A stretch of DNA of 25,042 bases from CAIXDB01 sp038327915 (GTDB lineage: Bacteria; Patescibacteriota; Minisyncoccia; Phycocordibacterales; DATDWN01), in NCBI GenBank assembly GCA_038327915.1, contig JBBQLO010000009.1, positions 1 through 25,042 of the forward strand, given 5' to 3'. Position 1 is the stretch's first letter, and the number at the start of each line of letters is the position of its first letter. Under the pieces are notes generated by a model that ran no database searches, was not told where the DNA came from, and saw nothing but the letters and a program-made list of their open reading frames with translations. Made by a program: the position numbers and the translations under genes. Below are positions 7,095 through 15,033 of the stretch, piece by piece.

Positions 7095-8237
7095 ATGCCA
7101 GATTTTTTTTATTTTTTAGCTATTTTTTTAGTATTTTGTGTAGTTGTAAACTATTTATTGCGCTCGTATTCTTACCACGGGCCAATCAGTGATCATTTTG
7201 ATGGAGTGCATTTTAGTAATATAAAGATTGGCGAAGTCACTGAAGGGGGGGCGAGGCACCACCGCCTTGAAAAAACTAATGCGTTTATTCTTTTTGTTTA
7301 TTTTGTAAAAAAGCATTTTGATAGTATCCGTTGGCATAGGCGAGAGCTTTCTCTCGGATCTACAAAACCAGAAAATATAGTTGGTGGTTCTGAAATTGTT
7401 ATAACATTTGTTGGTCACTCGACCGTACTTCTTCAGACAGAAGGCTTGAATATATTGACTGATCCCATGTGGGCTACACGTGCTGGTCCGTATGGAATTT
7501 TTGGCCCTCGCCGGTATACGGATCCTGGAGTGCGACTAGAGGATCTTCCAAAAATTGACTTTATCTTACTTTCTCACAACCACTATGATCATATGGATAT
7601 TCCCACATTGAGAAAAATCTCAAAGAGAGACAATCCTCCTATTTATACACCACTTGGTAATACAAAATATTTAAGATCAGCTGGAATTTTTGGAGGTCAA
7701 GACATGGATTGGGGACAATCAGAAGAATTTTCTAAAACACTTTCAATACTGACTGACGATCAAGGTTTGAATAAAAGTGTGGCGGTAAAAAAAATAATTA
7801 TAGATTGCGTGCCTGCTCAACATTTTTCTGCTCGCGCTATTTCTGATAATAAAAAAACGCTATGGGGTGGTTTTGTTCTCCATTTGGCTTATGGGGACAT
7901 ATATTTTGCTGGAGACACAGGATATGGACCTTTTGTCTCACGTATTGCCAAAGCATATCCAGCTGGGTTTCGTTTCGCTCTTTTGCCTATTGGTTCGTAT
8001 GAACCTCCTAAAATTTTTGCCACCGCTCACATGAGTCCAGATGATGCGGTCGTGCTTTATAAAGATCTTAAAATACAGGAAGCTATGGCTATACATTGGG
8101 GTTCATTTGATCTTGCATTTGATGATCAAGACGAGCCAGCGGAGCGTTTAAAAAATGTATTGTCGGCACCAGAGAATTCATCGGTCAAATTTCACGCTCT
8201 CCAAAATGGAGAGAAAATGGTGTTATCCAAAGGCTAA
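7095..8237 (+). CDS. MBL-fold metallohydrolase, NAPE-PLD/UlaG-like, membrane anchored
   Basis: The 380-residue protein has an N-terminal membrane helix (about 4-22) and then a metallo-beta-lactamase fold. Metal ligands are visible: HNHYDH at H161, H163, D165 and H166, then H243 (PAQHFSAR), D274 (FAGDTGYGPF) and H334 (AIHWGSFDLAF). The block ILTDPMWATRAGPYGIFGPRR and the AHMSPDDAV segment match the N-acyl-phosphatidylethanolamine phospholipase D-like branch, which cleaves phosphodiesters of lipids using two zinc ions. The length fits that group. The substrate in bacteria is not settled; a lipid phosphodiester is favoured by the anchor. It is flanked by the divergent tRNA and the convergent GNAT gene, so it is probably transcribed alone. 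Confidence 0.88.
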   Translation: MPDFFYFLAIFLVFCVVVNYLLRSYSYHGPISDHFDGVHFSNIKIGEVTEGGARHHRLEKTNAFILFVYFVKKHFDSIRWHRRELSLGSTKPENIVGGSEIVITFVGHSTVLLQTEGLNILTDPMWATRAGPYGIFGPRRYTDPGVRLEDLPKIDFILLSHNHYDHMDIPTLRKISKRDNPPIYTPLGNTKYLRSAGIFGGQDMDWGQSEEFSKTLSILTDDQGLNKSVAVKKIIIDCVPAQHFSARAISDNKKTLWGGFVLHLAYGDIYFAGDTGYGPFVSRIAKAYPAGFRFALLPIGSYEPPKIFATAHMSPDDAVVLYKDLKIQEAMAIHWGSFDLAFDDQDEPAERLKNVLSAPENSSVKFHALQNGEKMVLSKG

Positions 8238-8262
8238 GGCTTCGGAGAGAAGTTGATTCTTA

Positions 8263-8706
8263 TTACTTTCCCTTTCTTATATTCATGTCAGAATATTTAT
8301 AACTATAGCCATTAAGAATATCCAGAGATATGTTTTTAGGCCAATTAAAAACATATAGCCCTAAAGAATTAGGAACTTCAACCCATCCTCTTCGGGCGTA
8401 TAATCCGCTTGCTTGATCTTCCTCCATAATTGCATCTACCAGAATGCCCGGTTTGTTTCTTTTTTTTAAAAATTCTTCTACTCGGTCTAAGATTCTGGAG
8501 GCACAACCTTTTCCTTTTTGCTCAAAATCAACATATAAAGCTGTAAGCTGGTATAAGGGTAATGGTTTAGAAAAATAATTAATTTCAGCAGCACCAATTA
8601 TTTCTCCATTAACAATCAAATCAAATCTATGTTGAGGAGGTTCACCTTTCTCAATTGATTCTTTGGGAGAGGTGTAATCGATTTTTTCGTGGTTTTCAAA
8701 TGACAT
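8263..8706 (-). CDS. GNAT-family N-acetyltransferase
   Basis: The 147-residue protein transfers an acetyl group from acetyl-CoA to an unknown amine. The acetyl-CoA loop is QKGKGCASRIL (Q-x-x-G-x-G/A), preceded by the beta-4 strand YQLTALYVDF and followed by GLYARRGWVEV, the usual C-terminal signature. I chose the ATG at 8706 (MSFENHEK) over the upstream ATG at 8757: the 17 extra residues are a very AT-rich Tyr/Phe/Lys string, and a possible promoter lies within that stretch. There is no ribosome site at either start. It converges with the MBL gene (25 bases between stops) and diverges from the cyclophilin gene. Confidence 0.85.
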   Translation of the reverse strand: MSFENHEKIDYTSPKESIEKGEPPQHRFDLIVNGEIIGAAEINYFSKPLPLYQLTALYVDFEQKGKGCASRILDRVEEFLKKRNKPGILVDAIMEEDQASGLYARRGWVEVPNSLGLYVFNWPKNISLDILNGYSYKYSDMNIRKGK

Positions 8707-8730
8707 ATAAATATAGTAGCATTTTTCTAA

Positions 8731-8759
8731 ATAATACAAAAAAAATTTTAAACGCATAA
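8731..8759 (-). promoter_or_regulatory. Possible promoter of the GNAT gene
   Basis: On the minus strand TTATGC, 17 bases, then TATTAT. It would start transcription near 8724, giving a leader of about 18 bases before the ATG at 8706 and excluding the longer start. The -35 is weak. Confidence 0.35.
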
Positions 8760-8800
8760 TTACGGTACATGTATATAACGTATAAAATGTACATAAAAAG

Positions 8801-8829
8801 TCGACAAAAAATGTAATATTATCTATACT
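8801..8829 (+). promoter_or_regulatory. Sigma-70-type promoter of the cyclophilin gene
   Basis: TCGACA (8801-8806), a 17-base spacer and TATACT (8824-8829). The predicted start near 8836 gives a 65-base leader containing a small hairpin ATACC-GTAA-GGTAT (8849-8862). Confidence 0.6.
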
Positions 8830-8900
8830 GGTGTCTGCCCTGTAGTTTATACCGTAAGGTATTTTACAAAGTTTAATACAAAATAACTAACCATTTTATT

Positions 8901-9611
8901 ATGAATGTAAAATATATTGTTCTCAGCATAGTTGTTATTGGTGTTGTGCTTGTAGGTGGTTTTTATTTATTTTCTGACAAAGCTTCTTCTTCCTCAGGAG
9001 CTACTCTTCAAACCAATGTTCAAGTAAATGGGTCTGCCCAAAATGGACAAACACAATCTGACACGACAGGGTCCACAACATCTGTCACCACGACTTCGTC
9101 TACTAGTACCACTGCTTTTATTGCTACTCATTCTAAAACAACAAATCACATGATCACACTTGAAACAAATTATGGCACTATCACTCTCGAAACATACGAT
9201 TCAGATGCACCAAACACTGTTGCAAATTTTGTGACACTCGCCAATAAAGGATTTTATAATAACTTAACTTTTCACCGAATCATTCCGGGTTTTATGATAC
9301 AAGGTGGGGATCCAAGTGGTAATGGCACAGGCGGCCCGGGATACAGCTTTGCAGACGAACTCAATCCGGCAACGCCTTCATTTAAAACAGGGTACAAGAA
9401 AGGCGTTATAGCTATGGCAAATTCTGGGCCAAACACGAACGGCAGTCAGTTTTTTATTATGCTTGCAGATTACCAATTGCCAAATAATTATACTATTTTT
9501 GGACATGTCACTTCTGGTCAGGATATTGTGGATAAGATTGGAGGAGTTAAAACGGGGGCAAACGATAGGCCCGTTTCACCTGTCGTGATGAAAAAAGTGA
9601 CAGTGAAATAA
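8901..9611 (+). CDS. Membrane-anchored cyclophilin-type peptidyl-prolyl cis-trans isomerase
   Basis: The 236-residue protein has an N-terminal membrane helix (about 5-25) and a Ser/Thr/Gln-rich linker (to about 80). The linker holds the cyclophilin domain outside the membrane. The domain starts MITLETNYGTITLETY and keeps the catalytic core FHRIIPGFMIQGGDP (catalytic Arg at R126, Gln at Q134) and GVIAMANSGPNTNGSQFFIM. The usual drug-binding Trp of human CypA is replaced in the YTIFGHV region, as in many bacterial cyclophilins. It would assist folding of exported proteins by isomerising proline bonds. Promoter and leader are clear, and it appears monocistronic. Confidence 0.95.
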   Translation: MNVKYIVLSIVVIGVVLVGGFYLFSDKASSSSGATLQTNVQVNGSAQNGQTQSDTTGSTTSVTTTSSTSTTAFIATHSKTTNHMITLETNYGTITLETYDSDAPNTVANFVTLANKGFYNNLTFHRIIPGFMIQGGDPSGNGTGGPGYSFADELNPATPSFKTGYKKGVIAMANSGPNTNGSQFFIMLADYQLPNNYTIFGHVTSGQDIVDKIGGVKTGANDRPVSPVVMKKVTVK

Positions 9612-9627
9612 ATTAAAGGTCAAAAGG

Positions 9628-9656
9628 TTGACTTTTAAACCGCAATAGAGTATACT
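9628..9656 (+). promoter_or_regulatory. Strong sigma-70-type promoter of the RRM gene
   Basis: TTGACT (9628-9633), exactly 17 bases, then TATACT (9651-9656): one mismatch to consensus in each hexamer. The start would be near 9663, giving a leader of about 100 bases before the gene at 9763. This is the best promoter in the window and fits an abundant RNA-binding protein. Confidence 0.8.
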
Positions 9657-9662
9657 TGTATT

Positions 9663-9762
9663 ATGTAAGTTTCTCGTAGGTTTTCTCACGAAAGTTGGAA
9701 AAAAGAAGAGAGCTCGTCGCCTTACAGATTAAAATAAAGACGAGAGAAGGAGTTCATTAAAA
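9663..9762 (+). promoter_or_regulatory. Structured 5' leader with Shine-Dalgarno site
   Basis: CTCGTC (9713-9718) pairs with GACGAG (9739-9744) to form a hairpin ending right at the ribosome site AGAAGGAG (9745-9752). A competing pairing is possible: TCTCGT (9672-9677) with ACGAGA (9740-9745), which would reach into the ribosome site. Such alternative pairings resemble cold-shock or autoregulated leaders. The regulation is inferred, not shown. Confidence 0.5.
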
Positions 9763-10119
9763 GTGAATTCCAATAAAAAAAGTATGGCAAAGAAGTTATA
9801 TGTTGGAGGCATTTCTTATTCAACAAACGATGCAGCATTGAAAGATGCTTTCGCACAAGCAGGTGAAGTTACGTCTGCAACTATTATTATGGATAAAATG
9901 ACAGGCCGATCAAAAGGATTTGGTTTCGTCGAATTTGCCAATGATGCAGATGCTGATAAAGCAGTCGATCTTTGGAATGGCAAAGAACTTGACGGTCGCA
10001 AATTGACTGTCAACGAAGCTCGCCCTATGGAGCCTCGAGCACCTCGTGGAGATATGAATCGTGGTGGTGGATCAAGTGGAGGATATGGTTCTAATGACCG
10101 TGGTGGCAGAACTTGGTAG
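9763..10119 (+). CDS. RRM-domain RNA-binding protein, glycine-rich tail
   Basis: The 118-residue protein has a single RNA-recognition motif. RNP2 is KLYVGGISY (residues 11-19) and RNP1 is KGFGFVEF (51-58) with the stacking aromatics Y13, F53 and F55. After the RRM comes a short Arg/Gly tail (RGDMNRGGGSSGGYGSNDRG), like the cold-inducible RNA-binding proteins of cyanobacteria and many CPR bacteria. It binds single-stranded RNA in the cytoplasm, probably as a chaperone. The GTG at 9763 is preferred because AAGGAG ends 10 bases before it. The ATG at 9784 (MAKKLYVGG), where homologues usually begin, has no ribosome site of its own but would only shorten the protein by seven residues. Confidence 0.93.
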   Translation: MNSNKKSMAKKLYVGGISYSTNDAALKDAFAQAGEVTSATIIMDKMTGRSKGFGFVEFANDADADKAVDLWNGKELDGRKLTVNEARPMEPRAPRGDMNRGGGSSGGYGSNDRGGRTW

Positions 10120-10150
10120 TAAAACTTCCATATTTAACGCACTTCTTCGT

Positions 10151-10216
10151 TGAAATGCAAAAAATGATTCTCACCTGCGCACTCAGGCAGGCTCAAATTA
10201 TTTTTCACATTTCACC
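10151..10216 (+). terminator. Long imperfect hairpin after the RRM gene
   Basis: TGAAATGCAAAAAATGATT on the left pairs with AATTATTTTTCACATTTCA on the right with small bulges, closed by CCTGC/GCAGG at the top. The arms total about 28 bases. It lies 30 bases past the stop codon. It lacks a classical T tract, so it may be an mRNA-stabilising 3' structure or a small RNA rather than a simple terminator. Confidence 0.5.
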
Positions 10217-10264
10217 TTGAATTGCATTTAAATCTGAAAGTTTTCAAAACTGAACATATTTCAA

Positions 10265-10293
10265 CAAAAAACTCACAGGAATGTGAGTTTTTT
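10265..10293 (+). terminator. Rho-independent terminator
   Basis: ACTCAC-AGGAAT-GTGAGT with a run of A before and six T after. It can act in both directions. It ends the RRM transcript and lies immediately before the -10 of the DUF192 gene. Confidence 0.85.
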
Positions 10294-10296
10294 GTA

Positions 10297-10305
10297 TGCT
10301 AAAAT
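10297..10305 (+). promoter_or_regulatory. Extended -10 of the DUF192 gene
   Basis: TGC-TAAAAT is an extended -10. Transcription from about 10312 would begin two bases before the ATG at 10314, so this start is favoured over the ATG at 10296 and the mRNA would be effectively leaderless. Confidence 0.45.
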
Positions 10306-10313
10306 ATGGCTCT

Positions 10314-10784
10314 ATGAAAAAAATTATGATTATTTTTGTTTTCCTGTCCACCGCTCTTATTATCGGGTTTATTTTTTCTTTCTCAAGGCATTCTTCTCAC
10401 GGAAATTACGTCATTCTTGGTGGTAAGACTCTTTCAGTTGAGGTTGTCTACACTCCCGCTGCTCTTGAGAAGGGTCTTTCTGGTCATGCTCCACTTTCTG
10501 ACACACAAGGTATGTTGTTTGTATTTGCAAAACCAGGGAGATACGGTTTTTGGATGAAAGATATGACTTTTCCTCTCGATATTATTTGGATTTCTGACCG
10601 AAAAGCAACCGCTTCGACGACTGATTCAAAGATTGTTCACATTGAAAAGTCACTTTCACCTGCGACTTACCCACATATTTTTTATTCTCCAGACGATGCG
10701 CAGTACGTGCTTGAAGTCGCTGCCGGACAGTCTGATAATCTTCATCTTAAAATCGGCGATACGGTTCAAATTTTTAAAAAATAA
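10314..10784 (+). CDS. DUF192 family exported protein
   Basis: The 156-residue protein has an N-terminal signal anchor (MKKIMIIFVFLSTALIIGF) and a DUF192 domain: VEVVYTPAALEKGLSG, QGMLFVFAKPGRYGFWMKDM, TFPLDIIWI and a C-terminal VLEVAAGQSDNL...KIGDTV. DUF192 proteins are small extracytoplasmic beta-barrels of unresolved function, found widely in bacteria and archaea. I place the start at 10314, not 10296, because the earlier ATG overlaps the promoter-like element and adds no conserved residues. The middle loop (KATASTTDSK) is longer and more Thr/Ser-rich than usual. It is probably a single-gene transcript. Confidence 0.88.
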   Translation: MKKIMIIFVFLSTALIIGFIFSFSRHSSHGNYVILGGKTLSVEVVYTPAALEKGLSGHAPLSDTQGMLFVFAKPGRYGFWMKDMTFPLDIIWISDRKATASTTDSKIVHIEKSLSPATYPHIFYSPDDAQYVLEVAAGQSDNLHLKIGDTVQIFKK

Positions 10785-10868
10785 TTCCAAACCGTAGCTA
10801 CCTTAGGGCTTTTTATGAGCACCTCCTTTACATCACTTTTTTTTCATTTTATGAGCCGATTTTTTTAC

Positions 10869-10877
10869 TTATCCACA
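10869..10877 (+). promoter_or_regulatory. Consensus DnaA box upstream of nrdA
   Basis: TTATCCACA matches the canonical 9-base DnaA-binding site exactly. It sits about 170 bases before nrdA, next to a possible -10 TAGAAT (10900-10905). The rest of 10785-11045 is very AT-rich with A/T runs and no gene. I see no clear NrdR box. Confidence 0.5.
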
Positions 10878-11045
10878 GTTTTTTTCTGTTAATTTAGAGT
10901 AGAATGTTGAGACAAATTTTAATTTTTTGGAAATTTAAGAGTTTTTTTTGAAAAAAGTAAGATATTTTTCAAAAATTTTCATAAAAATTGAAATAAATGA
11001 AAGAAAAGTAGAAGATATTAGTAGATTGTTAAATATATCATTTTT

Positions 11046-13922
11046 ATGAATATAAAACGTCACGACGGTAGCACCGTGCCTTTCAACGCCGATAAAATTA
11101 ATCGCTCCATTGAACGAGCTTGTTTTGGGCTTTTTGATCCTGTTTCAAAAGTTACTCAAATAGCCACAGAAACCCGTTTGACGCTCTACGATGGTATTAC
11201 GACTGATGAACTTGATAAAGCGACCATCAATGCCGCGGTGCAGAATATAAAAGATGATATTGAATACGACATAGTGGCAACACGACTTTTGCTCAAAACT
11301 ATTTACCGTACTGTTGTTGGAGAATATGACAAGGATAGTGCGCAGGACCTTGCGCAAAAACATCGAGAAGGGTTCATTCGATATATTGCAGAAGGTGTTG
11401 CGACAAAAAGACTTGATCCAAAAATGGGCGAATTGTTTGATCTTGAACAATTGGCAGATACTCTAAAACTGGAGCGTGACGAACTTTTCACATTTGCTGG
11501 TCTCGACGGTCTTTTCAAGCGGTATTCTCTGAAAGACCAAGATCAAATTTCAAAAGAAACACCCCAATATTTTTTTATGCGTTTGGCTATGGGACTTTCA
11601 TATAATGAAACCAGTTATAATCACAGCCCTACTGAGCAAGCTAAAAAGTTTTATCACAAAATGTCTCGTCTTGAATATTTGGCAGGCGGTTCGACAAATC
11701 TTGCATCCGGAACACCCAACCCTCCGCTTTCTAACTGTTTTCTTATGGAGGTACATGATGATATGGAACATATTGCTAAATCAGTTTCCGACGTTATGGT
11801 GCTTTCAAAAGCATCTGGAGGTCTTGGAGTCTCGATGACCAAACTTCGTGCGTCAGGTTCTCCACTCAAATCTAATAATGGTATCTCATCGGGTCCCACT
11901 CCATTTGCCAAAATCATGGACACGGCTATCAGGGCTATCATCCGCGGAGGCAAGAAAAAAGGTGCTCTCTGTTTTTACATGGAGAATTGGCATCACGATT
12001 TTCCTGAATTTCTAGACTGGAAGCAGGGAACTGGTGATGATTATATGCGCATGCGTACTGCGAATACTTCGGTTTTTATTTCAGATGAATTCATGAAACG
12101 AGTTGGAAATGGGGAAGACTGGTATATGTTTGATCCGAAAGAAACACCGGATTTAAATGAACTTTATGGTTCGGCATTCTCTCGGCGGTATGCTGAGTAC
12201 GTTGACATGGCAGAAAATGGAAAACTACGTATGTGGAAGAAAACTTCAGCTGAACAGCAATACCGCCAGATTCTTGTTTCTCTTCAGACTACCTCGCATC
12301 CATGGCTCACATGGAAAGATACAATCAATAATCGCGCATTGAACAATAATACGGGAACAATTCATATGAGCAATCTCTGTACTGAGATTTGTCTTCCACA
12401 AGACAAAGAAAATGTGGCCGTTTGTAATCTGGCCTCAATAAACCTGTCTGCCCATTTGAAGAATAAAGAAGTAATGTGGTCACGCCTCGAAGAGTCTGTT
12501 CGTCTAGCTGTTCGTCAGCTCGATAACCTTATCGATATCAATGTGTTACCTATTCCTGAAGCAACTAAATCTGATAGAGAAAATCGCGCTATTGGTCTCG
12601 GTGTTATGGGTCTTGCGGATACATTGGAAAACTTTGGCATCGCATATGATTCAGAACATGCCGCCAACTTTGCCGACCGTATATTTGAATTTATTTCGTA
12701 CATGGCAATAGATGAAAGTACAGAGTTGGCTCTTGAGCGTGGATCGTACATGCATTTTCAAGGTTCAGAATGGTCAAAGGGTTATGTTCCAATCGATACT
12801 TTAGCTAAAGTAGAAGCTGATCGAGGGGTTCCCCTAACTGTTGATAAGACAAGTCACCACAAAGGTCTTGACTGGAATATTTTACGTGCCAAAGTGAAAA
12901 AAGGAATACGTAATTCGACTCTTATGGCCGTCGCTCCAAATGCAAACATTGGACTTTTGGCCGGAACAACACCAGGCATCGATGTTCGTTTTGCTCAAAT
13001 ATTTTCTCGTAATAAATTCTCTGGTAAATATGTTGATATCAATCACAATCTAGTTCGTGATTTAAAAAACCTGGGCATTTGGGAGAAAGTTAAAGATCTT
13101 CTTGTCGAATATCAGGGAGACATTTCTCAAATTGAGGGAATTCCAGAACATATAAAAGATATCTATAAAACTTCTTTTTCTACGTCTCCATATGCGGTTT
13201 TGGAAATTGCTGCCCGAGCTCAAAAATGGGTTGATCAGGCACTTTCCCGCAATATGTATTTGGAGACGAGGGACATTGACGAGACTATGCAGATCTATAA
13301 ATCTGCATGGGAGAAAGGTGTAAAATCAACATACTATCTGCATTTGAAACCACGGCATTCGGCTGAACAATCAACAACAAATGTTAATAAGTCGAGTAAA
13401 ATGGGTCGAGTTGGATTTTCAGCACTTAATTTGGCTACGTCTCCGGCTTTCTCAGCACCTTTGCAGAAGTCACTTGCAATTGAAGAACCCTTCGTCTTGG
13501 TAGAAGTCGCCCCTACCACCACCTCTGTTGAATCTCCTGTACATGTATCAGAACCAGTTTCAATAGCGGCAACTGTTGCTGCTGTCGTTGCTGAAATTAC
13601 TGAACAACCCGCTTATGCAGTTCCCAGTACACCTGAATTTACACCCACACGCACTCCGATGGATATGCAGGCCTCACAACCTGTTTTAGTTTCAGTTCGG
13701 CCTCAGCATTTTGAAGAAAAAACTCAGAAAAATGAGAGTCCTCCGACTGCATTTTTTTCAGTCTTTAATTCTTCAGTCAATGAATTAGGAGCTGAACTTG
13801 GTCGTGAATCGAGTGATGACCCCATGGTGTCTGTTCGTCTCCCTCACCCGCAGAGTAATACCATTACGGGACCAGAGGATCCGGCAGATAATGAGGCCAA
13901 TGTGTGCATTAGTTGTCAGTAG
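11046..13922 (+). CDS. nrdA: Ribonucleoside-diphosphate reductase, class I alpha subunit (R1)
   Basis: The 958-residue enzyme reduces ribonucleotides to deoxyribonucleotides in complex with NrdB. An N-terminal ATP-cone (IKRHDGSTVPFNADKINRSI) gives allosteric control. The catalytic set is visible: C231 (PLSNCFLMEV), N443/C445/E447 (NLCTE), C460 (VCNLAS), and the radical-path pair Y763-Y764 (KSTYYLHLKPR). The phosphate-binding block STLMAVAPNANIGLLAGTTP is intact. After the YY pair there is an Ala/Pro/Ser/Thr/Glu-rich, apparently disordered stretch of about 190 residues before the terminal redox CISCQ (C954, C957). In E. coli that distance is about 23 residues. There is no intein. nrdB follows after 54 bases in the same direction. 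No ribosome site is evident, and the upstream region carries a DnaA box. Confidence 0.97.
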   Translation: MNIKRHDGSTVPFNADKINRSIERACFGLFDPVSKVTQIATETRLTLYDGITTDELDKATINAAVQNIKDDIEYDIVATRLLLKTIYRTVVGEYDKDSAQDLAQKHREGFIRYIAEGVATKRLDPKMGELFDLEQLADTLKLERDELFTFAGLDGLFKRYSLKDQDQISKETPQYFFMRLAMGLSYNETSYNHSPTEQAKKFYHKMSRLEYLAGGSTNLASGTPNPPLSNCFLMEVHDDMEHIAKSVSDVMVLSKASGGLGVSMTKLRASGSPLKSNNGISSGPTPFAKIMDTAIRAIIRGGKKKGALCFYMENWHHDFPEFLDWKQGTGDDYMRMRTANTSVFISDEFMKRVGNGEDWYMFDPKETPDLNELYGSAFSRRYAEYVDMAENGKLRMWKKTSAEQQYRQILVSLQTTSHPWLTWKDTINNRALNNNTGTIHMSNLCTEICLPQDKENVAVCNLASINLSAHLKNKEVMWSRLEESVRLAVRQLDNLIDINVLPIPEATKSDRENRAIGLGVMGLADTLENFGIAYDSEHAANFADRIFEFISYMAIDESTELALERGSYMHFQGSEWSKGYVPIDTLAKVEADRGVPLTVDKTSHHKGLDWNILRAKVKKGIRNSTLMAVAPNANIGLLAGTTPGIDVRFAQIFSRNKFSGKYVDINHNLVRDLKNLGIWEKVKDLLVEYQGDISQIEGIPEHIKDIYKTSFSTSPYAVLEIAARAQKWVDQALSRNMYLETRDIDETMQIYKSAWEKGVKSTYYLHLKPRHSAEQSTTNVNKSSKMGRVGFSALNLATSPAFSAPLQKSLAIEEPFVLVEVAPTTTSVESPVHVSEPVSIAATVAAVVAEITEQPAYAVPSTPEFTPTRTPMDMQASQPVLVSVRPQHFEEKTQKNESPPTAFFSVFNSSVNELGAELGRESSDDPMVSVRLPHPQSNTITGPEDPADNEANVCISCQ

Positions 13923-13976
13923 TAGATTAAAATATTCAAATTTTTTTAATAATTTAAAATTTAACCATCAAAAACT

Positions 13977-15026
13977 ATGTTACTAGGAAAAGCTTCACCA
14001 ACCGATATGAATTTGCATCCTTTGAATTATAAATGGGCATATGATTTGTACAATCAGGCCGTACGTAATACATGGTTTCCCCATGAGATTACGTTGAAAG
14101 ACGATCTCCAAGACTGGGAAAAAATGACTGAGGATGAAAAACATGCTGTTAAATTTCTCATGGCTTTTTTCAACCCAGCAGAACTCATCGTCAACCGCTC
14201 ACTCGCACTAGGTGTTTATCCGTATTTGAAATCACCCGAGTGTCATTTGTATTTGGCCAAGCAAATGTGGGAAGAGGCAAACCATTGCGTTGCTTTTGAA
14301 TATGTTCTCGAAACATTCCCTTTTGACAGGGAGACTGTGTTTAATATTCACCTCGAAGTACCCTCAATGAATGCCAAAGAGGCATACATTGGCAAATACA
14401 TGACTCGTATGACAGAAAAAACTCTGGATATCACGACTGTCGAAGGTAAAAAAGATTTCTTACGTAACTTGGTTGCTACAAATATCGTCATGGAAGGTGT
14501 CTGGTTCTATTCAGGCTTCATGGTTGCCCTTTCCTTCCGTCAGAGAAATCAACTTCGCAACTTTGGTACGATGGTGGACTGGGTTCTTCGTGATGAATCT
14601 TTGCATCTCAAATTCGGCATCAATCTCATTCACAATATTTTAGAAGAAAACCCAGAACTTTTGACCGAAGAATTTGCTGCAGAAATTCGCAATATTGTTA
14701 TTGAAGGTGTGGACTTGGAAGTGAATTATAATAAAGATTTGTTTCCAAACGGTATTCTCGGACTTAATGCTGATTATGTTAACCAATATGTCCAGTATGT
14801 TGCCGACCGTCGTCTTTCCGAACTTGGTATGCCAAAATACTACAATGCTACAAACCCTGCAAAGTGGATGAGTACTGCCACCGATGTCTTTGAGCTCGTG
14901 AACTTCTTCGAATCTCAAAATACTTCGTATGAAGTGGATGGTCACGCGGGGAAGGGTAAACAAGATGGAAGTAAGAAAGAGACTCCGGTAGTTGCAACTC
15001 CCATAGCCGAGTATAGCCGTTCTTAA
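13977..15026 (+). CDS. nrdB: Ribonucleoside-diphosphate reductase, class Ic-like beta subunit (R2)
   Basis: The 349-residue ferritin-like metal subunit has ligands E69 (NPAELIV), E100 and H103 (EEANH), E173 (VMEGVWFYSG), and E207 and H210 (RDESLHL). At the position of the E. coli radical Tyr122 it has F107 (EEANHCVAF), and at Asp84 it has Glu69. Both changes are those of the Chlamydia trachomatis class Ic enzyme, which uses a Mn(IV)/Fe(III) cluster in place of a tyrosyl radical. Ligand spacing matches that protein as I remember it (each number 20 lower). The neighbouring blocks (MEGVWFYSGFMVALSF, NGILGL, YVADRRLSELG) also resemble it. A Trp (W202) stands where Chlamydia has the pathway Tyr222. 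The C-terminal tail is flexible and Lys/Gly-rich, ending AEYSRS; this Tyr may link to R1. Confidence 0.95.
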   Translation: MLLGKASPTDMNLHPLNYKWAYDLYNQAVRNTWFPHEITLKDDLQDWEKMTEDEKHAVKFLMAFFNPAELIVNRSLALGVYPYLKSPECHLYLAKQMWEEANHCVAFEYVLETFPFDRETVFNIHLEVPSMNAKEAYIGKYMTRMTEKTLDITTVEGKKDFLRNLVATNIVMEGVWFYSGFMVALSFRQRNQLRNFGTMVDWVLRDESLHLKFGINLIHNILEENPELLTEEFAAEIRNIVIEGVDLEVNYNKDLFPNGILGLNADYVNQYVQYVADRRLSELGMPKYYNATNPAKWMSTATDVFELVNFFESQNTSYEVDGHAGKGKQDGSKKETPVVATPIAEYSRS

Positions 15027-15033
15027 CGAATAC

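Noticed and set aside
10785..11045. Small gene or NrdR boxes before nrdA
   Set aside because: No open frame with a credible start, and no pair of NrdR-like palindromes was found; only the DnaA box stands out.
13330..13922. Intein or frameshift in the C-terminal part of nrdA
   Set aside because: The stretch lacks intein splicing motifs, keeps one open frame and ends with the expected redox cysteines; it is a long linker.
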